Assembly (NCBI GenBank): GCA_002308615.1 | Contig: DBWC01000070.1 | Span: forward strand, 1 to 21,762 | Source: Clostridiales bacterium UBA1248 | GTDB lineage: Bacteria; Bacillota; Clostridia; Oscillospirales; CAG-272 | DNA: 21,762 nucleotides | Direction of reading: 5' to 3' | Shown: positions 1 through 8,272 of the stretch, piece by piece | Position numbering within the stretch: position 1 is the stretch's first letter | Layout: each line of letters starts with the position of its first letter | The notes under the pieces: generated by a model | What the model saw: the letters and a program-made list of their open reading frames with translations, nothing else | What the model was told of the DNA's origin: nothing | Database searches by the model: none | Position numbers and translations under genes: made by a program

Positions 1-88
1 CGAAAACGAGGTACGAGTTTTCGGGGGTTCACGGGCGGGGAGTCCCCAAAAGCGCCGGAACGGCGCACAAATCGTCGGCGCAGCCGAC
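1..88. repeat. Cluster of four short stem-loops at the left edge
   Basis: Four perfect inverted repeats follow each other. CGAAAAC (1-7) pairs with GTTTTCG (17-23). GGGG (37-40) pairs with CCCC (44-47) around AGT. GCGCCG (52-57) pairs with CGGCGC (61-66) around GAA. GTCGGC (74-79) pairs with GCCGAC (83-88) around GCA. Three of the four have 3-nt loops. No T-run follows any of them, so they are not ordinary intrinsic terminators. No convincing coding frame covers the stretch. They may be REP-like intergenic hairpins or the structured 3' end of a gene beyond the window. The hairpins are seen; any role is inference. Confidence 0.55.
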
Positions 89-154
89 ACCACGAGCAGA
101 TCATTATATTATAGCTATATTAATTCAACCTGCAGTTAAATAAAACTTTCCGAA

Positions 155-196
155 CGATACCTGTACAAATCAAAAATTTCTGTTATAATGGTATCG
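155..196. promoter_or_regulatory. Inverted repeat flanking the XRE-gene promoter (candidate operator)
   Basis: CGATACC (155-161) and GGTATCG (190-196) are perfect inverted half-sites. They bracket the -35/-10 core of the promoter for the gene at 240, with centres 35 bp apart. A second, imperfect 17-bp palindrome, AAACaGG-gcg-CCgGTTT (198-214), follows at the expected transcription start. Since the gene encodes an XRE-type DNA-binding protein, autoregulation through one of these sites is a reasonable inference. Confidence 0.4.
162..189 (+). promoter_or_regulatory. Promoter of the XRE regulator gene
   Basis: A perfect -10 TATAAT (184-189) is preceded by TGT, giving an extended -10. The -35 is weak: TGTACA (162-167) at 16-bp spacing. 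Transcription should start near 196, giving a leader of roughly 45 nt before the ATG at 240. Extended -10 promoters tolerate a poor -35, so the call rests mainly on the -10. Confidence 0.65.
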
Positions 197-239
197 TAAA
201 CAGGGCGCCGGTTTCAATATTAAATGGGGAGTATCTATT

Positions 240-1304
240 ATGAATATCACTGTAGGAGCGAACATAAAACGCCTGCGTACGGAAAAGGGTATAACGCAGG
301 AACAGCTTGCGGAGGCGATGAACGTCACCTGCGCAGCGGTGAGCAAATGGGAGAGGGGCGATACGTATCCGGATATAACGCTGCTTCAGCCGCTTGCGTT
401 CTATTTCGGCGTTACGCTCGACACGCTTATGGGATATAACAAGGAGAAAGTTGAAAAAGAGATAGAGGATATAATACGAGAGTATTTTAAAACACGCGAC
501 CGCCGGATAATAGAAAAAGCGTACAGAGAATATCCGAACGACTACCGGATAATGTATCATTATATGTGGGCTTTCGGCGTAACTGACGCGGAGCCGGATC
601 TCGATCTGGCGCTCAGATACAAGGACGAGATCGAAAAGATATGCGATAAGATCTTAGACGGCTGCACCGATATCGGTCTGCGTACGGGCGCATGGAAGAT
701 GAAGGCGATACTTCGTCACGCGGAGGGAAAAACGGAAGAGGCGCTTCAGATCCACCGCGATAACGCCGTAAGCTGGTATATGACCTTTGAGCAGATGAAC
801 GAACAGCTTTTCACAAAGGACAGACCGGAATTTTTATACTGGGCGAGCCGCAATATGTACGAGCTCGTGGATTTCGGCGCGGATAAACTCGTAAAATCCA
901 AATTTTACGATCGGAATATACCGTATGACGAAATGGTGCAGACGCTTGAAAAGATCGGCGACGGACTTTACAGCCTCGGCTGCGAGCTGCATTCCGCGTA
1001 TCTTGTTATACAGGCGTACAGTCTGTTCGGAAGGCTGAGAAACGACCTCATCGCGCGTGAATTTCGCGGAGCGCCGGATACAGATATTATCAGGATAACT
1101 GATAAAAATCTTGCCTCCGCAAAAAAACTGTCGGAGCTTTCAAAGACAGACAAGCCGTGCTTCGACGCTCTTGTTGGCAGGTTTCACGTCGACGATCTGC
1201 TCGCTTTCGTTGTAAAAAGCGCTTTGTCGTGGCAAAACCCGCGGAACGTAAAGCTGCTTGAAAACAAAGAATATAAAGACATTTTAGAAAAGTATAAAAA
1301 GTAA
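240..1304 (+). CDS. XRE-family helix-turn-helix regulator with long helical C-terminal domain
   Basis: This is a 354-residue protein with an N-terminal Cro/CI-type helix-turn-helix at about residues 5-62. Its recognition region contains VSKWERGDTYPDITLLQ, the usual XRE signature, and the tail of the domain reads LAFYFGVTLDTLMGY. The remaining ~290 residues are charged and mostly helical in character, reminiscent of TPR-like sensor regions seen in other Clostridia XRE proteins, but no specific ligand family is recognisable. The start at 240 is supported by GGGGAG (226-231), 8 nt upstream. The gene has its own extended -10 promoter with flanking inverted repeats and ends in a strong hairpin terminator, so it is probably monocistronic. 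It likely acts as a cytosolic transcription regulator; its targets are unknown. Confidence 0.85.
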   Translation: MNITVGANIKRLRTEKGITQEQLAEAMNVTCAAVSKWERGDTYPDITLLQPLAFYFGVTLDTLMGYNKEKVEKEIEDIIREYFKTRDRRIIEKAYREYPNDYRIMYHYMWAFGVTDAEPDLDLALRYKDEIEKICDKILDGCTDIGLRTGAWKMKAILRHAEGKTEEALQIHRDNAVSWYMTFEQMNEQLFTKDRPEFLYWASRNMYELVDFGADKLVKSKFYDRNIPYDEMVQTLEKIGDGLYSLGCELHSAYLVIQAYSLFGRLRNDLIAREFRGAPDTDIIRITDKNLASAKKLSELSKTDKPCFDALVGRFHVDDLLAFVVKSALSWQNPRNVKLLENKEYKDILEKYKK

Positions 1305-1316
1305 ATATAACTTATT

Positions 1317-1348
1317 AAAACGGGACGGATCAGACCGTCCCGTTTTTT
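1317..1348. terminator. Bidirectional intrinsic terminator between the XRE gene and the glucan synthase-like gene
   Basis: A 12-bp perfect stem, AAAACGGGACGG (1317-1328) with CCGTCCCGTTTT (1335-1346), has a 6-nt loop and a T-run on both strands. It serves two convergent genes. The minus-strand gene reads into the hairpin: its last codons (K-N-G-T-V) form one arm and its TGA stop (1330-1332) lies in the loop. Confidence 0.9.
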
Positions 1349-4300
1349 CTTCCCGTTTCAAGAGTGTGACTGCCTTTATCGAACGCAAAAAACGTTTTGT
1401 TTGTCGGCTTGCCGTCTAACAACGTTTGTTTATCCGTGTTTTCCGCGGTTATCACGTACCGCGTGCCATGCCGGTTTATAGTGAGTGTGAAACGCGAAAA
1501 TTCAGAGCAGAAGGACGGGGCCAGGGTAAATCCGCCGTCGTGTTCTTCATAGCCTAACAGATATTCAAGCACTGTGTTGAAATACCAGCCCGCCGCGCCC
1601 GTGTACCACGACCAGCCGCCGCGGCCGTACAAGCCCTGCGCTGTATAGACGTCTCCGCAGAGCGCGTACGGCTCGCGTCCGTACTTTATAAAGGATTCCT
1701 TGTCCGTACAGTGATTTGCCGGGTTTATCGCCTTTAACATCTCATATCCCTTGTGCGCCATTCCGGCTTTGAAGAACGCGGCTATCCCCCACAGCGCGCC
1801 GTGCGTGTACTGCCCGCCGTTTTCTCGCACGCCGGGCGGGTATGATGCGACATATCCGATGCCGTCCTGCCCGTCAAACGGCGGCGAAAACAGTTTGATC
1901 AAACCGTTTTTGCTGTCAAACAGCCTTTGATAAACAAGGTCAAGCGAGCTTTTTACGCGTTCTTTGTCAAGCCCCTCCAACGCGGCGAACGCCTGCGGCA
2001 GGATATCGATCTCACAAGCCTTATCTCCGCTTTTGCCGAAAGGCGCGCCGCCGTCAAGATAACCTCTTATATAGTGATCCTTATAATACCCGTGTTCCTC
2101 GACGGCGGAAAGCAGAGCGGAGGACTGTTTGCGGTAAATATCTCCGTTTACTCCGCACAGCTCGCACAGATACGAAAGCTTTGACAGCACGTCCGCCGCG
2201 AAAAGCGACAGCCACACGCTTTCGCCTTTGCCTTTGATCCCCGCCTCGTTCATTCCGTCGTTCCAGTCGCCGCCGCCAATAAGGCAAAGTCCGTGTTCGC
2301 CGGTCCTAACGCGCGACGCGGCTTTTATGCAGTGGAGCAGAAGCGACTCTTTTTTGCTTGAACACACGGCTTTTTCGTATCTGTCGCGCTCGTGCTCAAA
2401 CAGCGGCTCGGATTTTATATACCGCACTTTCTTTTTTATTATTTCCGTATCGTTTGTTATCGCGATATATTTGTAAACCGTATAAGGCAGCCAGAGCATA
2501 TCGTCGGAGCAGCGCGAGCGTATGCCCGTTTCCGTCAGCGGATGGAACCAGTGCATAACGTCGCCCTCCTCGTACTGATGCGCGGCGCAGCGGAGTATGT
2601 GAGCGCGGGCGAGTACCGGCTCGCCGTATGCGGTGCAGAGACAGTCCTGCAGCTGATCGCGGAAGCCGTAAGCGCCGCCGGTCTGAGAAAAACCGCAGCG
2701 TGCGAACTGCCGGCATATAAGCGCCTGATAGCGACTGTATAAATTGAAATACATATCGAGAGTATTGTCCGTACTGTGAAGCGAAAACGGCGATAAATAC
2801 CGTTTTATCCTCTGCGCGTATCTTTTTTCCGCGCCTGCCGCGCCGTTTACCGCGTATTCGACCGCGATATGAGACGCTGCCGCGCCGACCGTGAAGACCG
2901 TGCTGTTTTTATGGGCGCAATTTACAGTAACGGTCTTTCCGTCAAAATCCGACGCGGAACCTTTGCAATGGATGAATAGCGACGGGCGCCCGGGCTCAAG
3001 CGCGTTTGTGATATACGCCGTGTCCCCGTTTGACGCAAAGCGCAGAGAGCCGTTTACGGCGCGCTCGCCGAGGACCGGCGCGGCGCGGAAGCCGACCTCG
3101 CCCTCGCACCTCATATCGAGCTTTATCACCTTATACGGCATACGGCAGTCAACGCAGACGGTCAGAGTATAGGGGATATCATCTATCTCGCCGCGCCATT
3201 CCGCGTATGACGGGCGGAAACTGCAATTTCGGCTGTAAGAGAAAAGCTCGTAAGCTTTGCCGCCGCGGTAAAACAAAAGCTCTTCCGCCTCGCCGCCGGG
3301 GACGGTATCGTGCGCGGTAAGGCTCATCATACGGCTGTTTATATACCAGCAAAAACCGCCGCTTCTGTCCGTGACGAGCGTGCCGAACGTCGGATTTGCG
3401 TAAATGAAGCTCAAAGGAGAATACGTTAAGCCCGACGGCAAAACCGCGCGGTCCTCTTCAAAATACGGCGCAAAAACGTCTGCGGTACGCTTTTTTTCAC
3501 AGCCTTTTTCCTGCGGTACGTAAGGTGAACTACCGCTTTTGTCCGCTTTTGATATACCGTATACGCAGATGCTTGAAAATACGGATCTTTCGTCATCATC
3601 CGCTTCAATTATGAATACGCGCGAGCCGATAAGCGCAGAGACGCCGCAGGCGCCCGCCATTCTGTACAGTTCCGCTTTCTTTTTATTGTAATATCCGTCG
3701 TCGTCACCGTAAAGTATGACAAGATCCGCCTCAATCCCGGCGATAAGCAGACGGATCGCCGCCTGCGCGTAACCGGGAAATACCGTGCGCAGCTGTGAAA
3801 TGCCGTCGTCTCCTTTGCCGTCAAGCAAAATTATCGGTCTGTCGCCCGATACGCCGTGTTTATATAACACGTTCTTATACGATCCGCTTATACGGACCGC
3901 CGCGGCTTTGGGCATCGGCCGCATTATACAGCGCAGTATGCGGTGCAAAAGCGCGTTATCGGTCAAAGGAAGCTGAAGTTCTTTCGCGTTTTTTTCGTTT
4001 ATCGCGTCAAAAAGCGCCTTGTCAGCCGAGTATTTGTCTTTTCCGGCTCCGATGTAAAAGCAGACCTCCGGCAGCTTTGTTTTTGCAAACAGACGCGGAA
4101 AAACGCACGCGCCGTAAACGGTTACCGGATTTGAATTGAACAGCGCGTTATACGTTTTATATCCGTGCATCTCGTCCGCGCGAGTGTATACGGACAGCGG
4201 CATTACCCTGTCCGTGTAAGCGGCTATACTTATGCAGAAGCCGTCCTTGCCGCGTTTTATGAAGCGGATAACGCCTTTGTCTTCCTCGGAGACGATGAAA

Positions 4301-7300
4301 AGAGATGAGTACGCGGTGTGCCGGCGGTATTTGTCTATCTGTGTCAAAACCGGCTCAAAGCAGAGCGCGGAGCCGCCTTCGCTTTTAACTTCAAGCTTAA
4401 AAGCCGGAGCGGTCTTACAGACGGACAGCCTTGCGCGGCAGTTGTCGTTTTCATATTCAACGTATTCGTCGGTAAACGAGACGGGGCGCTTTATAAGATC
4501 AAACACACCGGACGATTTGCAGAGCAGGGAAAGACCGCGCAGACCGTCGGTCCTTTCATCGCATATGCAGATATTTTTATAATAAAGCCCCGTGCCGTAC
4601 GCGTCGGATACGGCGGTGCAGACCGTGTTCGTTATGAGAGCGCAGTCCTGTTCGTATTCGGTGACCGGAGACGGCAAAGGCTCTTTTGCCGATCTGCTTT
4701 TAAATTTTACTGCGCGTGAGGACGGGAATTTTTCATAAAGCAGAGGCAAAACAGAGCCGATACGGTCGTTACGACAGAACCGTTTTATAAAGATCCCGTC
4801 AAGGCATCTGTTCGCGGCGGCGATAACGCTCATACCTATATGGTGCGCCATAAAGCATTTTATTACCGCGTAGCCGTCTCCGACTCTTTGCCGGGTAAGA
4901 TCGACGGCTTCGTAAAATCCGTATTTGCCGTAAACTCCGTGAGCTTTGAGGTTTTTCAGCGTTTTTTCAGCGTCTTTATCGTATGCGAGCATAAGAAAAA
5001 GAGAATAAGGACTTATAACGCGTTCTTTTGTGTCCGGACACAGCGAAAGACCGTTTACACCGTGCGCCTTGTACTGATAATTCATATCGGAGTCAAAGCT
5101 GTAACAGCACGATTCGCTTACGCCGTGCACGCGTACGCCGTCGAAATCAAACCCGTTCTTTTTCTGCATATACGCCGCGTAACGCAGGGCGCGGCGGTTG
5201 AGCGACCCCTCGGGAGAGGGCAGGAACAGAGCCGGCATAAAATATTCAAACGCCGTGCCGCTCCACGACGCTATGCCGCGGTATTCTCCGCGGCCTATAA
5301 CGGGGCGTGACAAAGCGCAGAGGTGTGACGCCGGCGCGTATCCGTACGCTATCGCCGCTATATCCGTCGTGTGCATCTCCGATTCGTACAGATCGTATTT
5401 ATTATCCGCGCCGTTTCCCGTACCGATATAGAATAAACCCGATCTTTTATCATATAACTCGCCGAGACCGCATTCGGCTATAAGGCTTTCCGTTATCCCG
5501 ATAAGCTCGTTTAACCGTCCGTCTTTTTCTTTGTATTCTTCAAGCGCGCTTTGAAGCGCGATAAGGCAGCAAAGGTAATTGCCGCAGTCCACGGTCGAGA
5601 CGAAATCGTTGATTATGCGGAGCGTACGCGTATCATACCAGTTGTATAACAGTCCGTTTTTTTTCGGTATTTTGGTAAGCGTATCAAGCGTGCTGCAAAG
5701 CTTATCGTATATCGTTTTTGAGCTGTATATACCGAGGTCCGCGGCGGCAACGACGGACAAAAGATAAAGCCCTATATTCGTTGGCGACGTTCTCGGCGCC
5801 GCGCCGACGTCGAAAAACACCTGATAATTGTCGGGCGGCAGATAATTATGCTCAGCCGTTACCAGATCGTCAAAATATTTCATGTGGTCCGATACGGAGT
5901 ATATAAGAAAACGCGCGTCGGTTTTCGTCTTTTGCTTTTTGTCCGGCTCTTTTGAAGAAAGCGCCGCGATAAGAGGCGAGAGCATAAACAGCGCGCCGGA
6001 GACCGACGCCGCGCCGGACGACGTTATGATAAGCACGAATCCGAAAATGAAAGACGGCAAAAAGGCTTTTAAATAAGATAAACCGTCGCTTTTCATCCTG
6101 TCCGCCGCTGACGCCGTAGTCCACTGCAGCATTTTTCTGTGCGTCACAAGCCGTAAAGACGACCGCAGAACGGCAAAAAGCGCGGTCTGCGCTTCGTAAA
6201 ACAAAAAGCTTATCTGCATAAAAAGAAGGGACACGCATTTTGCTCTGCCGTATCTGTCAAATCTGTTGCAGAAGATACAGAACAGCGACGGTATAATGAT
6301 ACAGCAAAGCGCGGCAAAGGACAAAAGCGGCAAAAGCCCGGATATAAGCCCGTATATGATACACAGGACCGCGGATACGGGCGTTAAGTCACGGATAACG
6401 CTGTTTTTAAGCAGGAGTCTGTCAAATACACCCAGACCGTTTTTGTGTTTTTTGTTGTCGGCGCCCGTTACTTTTGAGCGTGTGAACGGCAGCGTCTGCA
6501 CGTCGCCTCTTACCCATCTTTCAAACCGTCTGAAATACGATAGCGCGTTTTTCGGAGTGTTTTCGTACATCACCGTGTCCGTCACCGCGCAGCAGCGCAG
6601 GCGGCAGCCCTCTATCGCGTCGTGAGAAAGTATGCGCTCCGACGGGAAAACGTCAACACAGCATTCGTAAAACGCGGAAACGTCTATAAGTCCCTTGCCG
6701 CAGAAGGATCCTTTGCCGTACGCGGCTGAAAGCGTATCGAAATCCGCACCGGAATACGTATCAATTCCGGAATCGGAGGAATATATACTGCAAAACGGCG
6801 TGTCCGCTTCGCTTTTGAGCTTCGGCTTTATCCTCGGCTGGAAAATGCCGTGACCGGAGATGACAACGCGGCGCTTTTTATCGATCGTCGGCATATTTGC
6901 CGGATGTACCGCACAGCGCAGAAGAGGATCGGACGATCCGGGGTAGAGAAGCGTATCGCTGTCGAGCGTTATCAGATACGGCACGCCGGACAGAGCCGAC
7001 GGATCGGCTCCGTGTATTTCAAGCGAAGACTGCCCGGTCTTAAGCTGTCTTACAAGCTCGCAGACCGCGCCTCTTTTTCTGTCCGGCGCAATGAATTTTT
7101 TCTCTGACCAGCTGTATTTTCTCTGCCGCAGGAACAGAAAAAATCTGTCGCCGTATTCTTTATTCAGCTCGTTTATCCGCTTTACCGCGCTTGATATGAG
7201 CGCGTCGTCGTTTTCCGCGTATTTTTTGCCGCTGTCCGGCAGGTCGGCAAGTATGCCGAAAAAAGTATCATCGCGCTTGCCTTCGGTAAAATACATATAT

Positions 7301-8127
7301 TTCAGGTTAAGGCAGAGCTTGTCAAAGTCTCCGTCAAGCACGGCGGCGGTAACTGTAAGGCACGGCGGCAGAGGTATATCTTCATTGACTCTTGCCGGAG
7401 TGTACGACGGTATAAGACGGAAAAGCAGCTTGCCCGCGGCAAATTCCGAAAGCCCATAAAACGGAAGCGCGGAAAATATAAGCGCAAACGGATCGCCGCA
7501 GAGCAAAAATAAAATACAGTTGAACAGTATAAAAAAACCGAAAAGCAAAATAATATGAAGTAAACCGCCGCGGTTTTTCATACCGAAAAGCACGGAAGTC
7601 AGCCTGTGATTCGGTATATCCGATAAAACGCTTATTGCGGAGCGCTTTTTACGCCGCGCAAGACGGTAAAGGCGCAGACGGTACTGCTCTTTCGTCTTAT
7701 CGTCGCTTATCGCGTAATCCTCGTATAAGGACAGCTTTTTCTGCAGCGGAGAACACTCGTCTGCTATGTTTTTGAAATCGAGCTTATCGACCTGACGAAG
7801 AAGAGAAACGGCGTCAAAGTCTCCGTCTGTTATCCTTCTGCAGTATACGAGCGTCAGATACGCCCTGATACGCCGCACGTCCTGATCCGGGGCGCCGTAT
7901 CTGCGCAAAAACGCGCAGAGCCCGTATTCGTCAATGCGGTGACCGGACAGCTTAAGACGGCTCTCAAGCTCATCGCACAGCTTTTTGTCCGCGTGATGCG
8001 ATAACATATCCGCCGCGTCCTTCAGCCTCGGTATGATATAATACGCGTTATCCGAGATCCGCATATCGTCTGATTTTCTTATTCTTTTTATAAGAGTGTA
8101 ACATTCTTTTTTAAGACAGTTTGCCAT
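1330..8127 (-). CDS. Cyclic beta-1,2-glucan synthase-like membrane protein (GT84-like / GH189-like / GH94)
   Basis: This 2265-residue protein has the order of the NdvB/ChvB family. Two membrane segments lie at about 189-230. A glycosyltransferase region follows, with LDSDTLLYPG (D389, D391) and ERWVRGDVQ (R537-W538). About five more membrane segments lie at 583-724, then the family phrase HRKMLQWTTA (~664-673). A transglycosylase-like part includes LPPDN (~761), RTSPTNIGL, WSGTAFEYFMP (E961) and YGFYEAVD (E1073). The C-terminal half is GH94-like, with DWNDGMN at 1954-1960 holding the predicted catalytic Asp, and GGWSWYTGAAGWYF near the end. Known enzymes polymerise UDP-glucose, cyclise the glucan and trim it by phosphorolysis. 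Proteobacterial members have about 2,800 residues, so this one is shorter. The start has GGGAGGG only 3 nt upstream, slightly close. The exact glycan is not provable from sequence. Confidence 0.85.
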   Translation of the reverse strand: MANCLKKECYTLIKRIRKSDDMRISDNAYYIIPRLKDAADMLSHHADKKLCDELESRLKLSGHRIDEYGLCAFLRRYGAPDQDVRRIRAYLTLVYCRRITDGDFDAVSLLRQVDKLDFKNIADECSPLQKKLSLYEDYAISDDKTKEQYRLRLYRLARRKKRSAISVLSDIPNHRLTSVLFGMKNRGGLLHIILLFGFFILFNCILFLLCGDPFALIFSALPFYGLSEFAAGKLLFRLIPSYTPARVNEDIPLPPCLTVTAAVLDGDFDKLCLNLKYMYFTEGKRDDTFFGILADLPDSGKKYAENDDALISSAVKRINELNKEYGDRFFLFLRQRKYSWSEKKFIAPDRKRGAVCELVRQLKTGQSSLEIHGADPSALSGVPYLITLDSDTLLYPGSSDPLLRCAVHPANMPTIDKKRRVVISGHGIFQPRIKPKLKSEADTPFCSIYSSDSGIDTYSGADFDTLSAAYGKGSFCGKGLIDVSAFYECCVDVFPSERILSHDAIEGCRLRCCAVTDTVMYENTPKNALSYFRRFERWVRGDVQTLPFTRSKVTGADNKKHKNGLGVFDRLLLKNSVIRDLTPVSAVLCIIYGLISGLLPLLSFAALCCIIIPSLFCIFCNRFDRYGRAKCVSLLFMQISFLFYEAQTALFAVLRSSLRLVTHRKMLQWTTASAADRMKSDGLSYLKAFLPSFIFGFVLIITSSGAASVSGALFMLSPLIAALSSKEPDKKQKTKTDARFLIYSVSDHMKYFDDLVTAEHNYLPPDNYQVFFDVGAAPRTSPTNIGLYLLSVVAAADLGIYSSKTIYDKLCSTLDTLTKIPKKNGLLYNWYDTRTLRIINDFVSTVDCGNYLCCLIALQSALEEYKEKDGRLNELIGITESLIAECGLGELYDKRSGLFYIGTGNGADNKYDLYESEMHTTDIAAIAYGYAPASHLCALSRPVIGRGEYRGIASWSGTAFEYFMPALFLPSPEGSLNRRALRYAAYMQKKNGFDFDGVRVHGVSESCCYSFDSDMNYQYKAHGVNGLSLCPDTKERVISPYSLFLMLAYDKDAEKTLKNLKAHGVYGKYGFYEAVDLTRQRVGDGYAVIKCFMAHHIGMSVIAAANRCLDGIFIKRFCRNDRIGSVLPLLYEKFPSSRAVKFKSRSAKEPLPSPVTEYEQDCALITNTVCTAVSDAYGTGLYYKNICICDERTDGLRGLSLLCKSSGVFDLIKRPVSFTDEYVEYENDNCRARLSVCKTAPAFKLEVKSEGGSALCFEPVLTQIDKYRRHTAYSSLFIVSEEDKGVIRFIKRGKDGFCISIAAYTDRVMPLSVYTRADEMHGYKTYNALFNSNPVTVYGACVFPRLFAKTKLPEVCFYIGAGKDKYSADKALFDAINEKNAKELQLPLTDNALLHRILRCIMRPMPKAAAVRISGSYKNVLYKHGVSGDRPIILLDGKGDDGISQLRTVFPGYAQAAIRLLIAGIEADLVILYGDDDGYYNKKKAELYRMAGACGVSALIGSRVFIIEADDDERSVFSSICVYGISKADKSGSSPYVPQEKGCEKKRTADVFAPYFEEDRAVLPSGLTYSPLSFIYANPTFGTLVTDRSGGFCWYINSRMMSLTAHDTVPGGEAEELLFYRGGKAYELFSYSRNCSFRPSYAEWRGEIDDIPYTLTVCVDCRMPYKVIKLDMRCEGEVGFRAAPVLGERAVNGSLRFASNGDTAYITNALEPGRPSLFIHCKGSASDFDGKTVTVNCAHKNSTVFTVGAAASHIAVEYAVNGAAGAEKRYAQRIKRYLSPFSLHSTDNTLDMYFNLYSRYQALICRQFARCGFSQTGGAYGFRDQLQDCLCTAYGEPVLARAHILRCAAHQYEEGDVMHWFHPLTETGIRSRCSDDMLWLPYTVYKYIAITNDTEIIKKKVRYIKSEPLFEHERDRYEKAVCSSKKESLLLHCIKAASRVRTGEHGLCLIGGGDWNDGMNEAGIKGKGESVWLSLFAADVLSKLSYLCELCGVNGDIYRKQSSALLSAVEEHGYYKDHYIRGYLDGGAPFGKSGDKACEIDILPQAFAALEGLDKERVKSSLDLVYQRLFDSKNGLIKLFSPPFDGQDGIGYVASYPPGVRENGGQYTHGALWGIAAFFKAGMAHKGYEMLKAINPANHCTDKESFIKYGREPYALCGDVYTAQGLYGRGGWSWYTGAAGWYFNTVLEYLLGYEEHDGGFTLAPSFCSEFSRFTLTINRHGTRYVITAENTDKQTLLDGKPTNKTFFAFDKGSHTLETGRKNGTV

Positions 8128-8174
8128 TGTCCCTCCCGGATAAAAAATCTGTGTAACATTATTGACGCAAAAGC

Positions 8175-8226
8175 CGCAATTTTATACTATTGTTTTTTTA
8201 TTTGCGTTGAATAGTACAAAATTGCG
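8175..8226. repeat. Long inverted repeat in the divergent intergenic region
   Basis: CGCAATTTTATACTATT (8175-8191) and AATAGTACAAAATTGCG (8210-8226) are 17-bp inverted arms matching at 16 of 17 positions, separated by 18 bp. The right arm overlaps the -35 of the yitT-family promoter and ends just before its -10. A second short pair, ACGCAAA (8165-8171) and TTTGCGT (8201-8207), interleaves with the first. This fits a paired protein-binding site controlling the divergent genes or, if a minus-strand transcript starts upstream, a leader RNA fold. Function is inference. Confidence 0.7.
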
Positions 8227-8235
8227 CGGTATAAT
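8207..8235 (+). promoter_or_regulatory. Promoter of the YitT-family gene
   Basis: TTGAAT (8207-8212) and a perfect TATAAT (8230-8235) are separated by 17 bp. Transcription would start near 8242, about 30 nt before the ATG at 8273. The -35 lies inside the right arm of the long inverted repeat, so a factor bound there would block it. Confidence 0.75.
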
Positions 8236-8272
8236 AATGCTGCAAATATGACGGAAAGAAGCGACTTTTGAT

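Noticed and set aside
1..88. CRISPR array
   Set aside because: The four stem-loops differ in sequence and size, have no regular spacing and no repeated unit.
4840..5310. Long plus-strand reading frames inside the glucan synthase-like gene
   Set aside because: They are antisense to a gene with clear domain motifs across its full length, show low-complexity Arg/Tyr/Phe-rich composition typical of shadow frames, and lack ribosome sites.
8175..8226. Invertible promoter (phase-variation switch) flanked by inverted repeats
   Set aside because: The spacer is only 18 bp, too short for known site-specific inversion, the yitT -10 lies outside the arms, and no recombinase gene is in the window.
8141..8226. 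Minus-strand promoter for the glucan synthase-like gene
   Set aside because: Only poor matches were found (for example TTCAAC-17-TAGTAT), so no site is listed although a promoter must lie in or above this gap.
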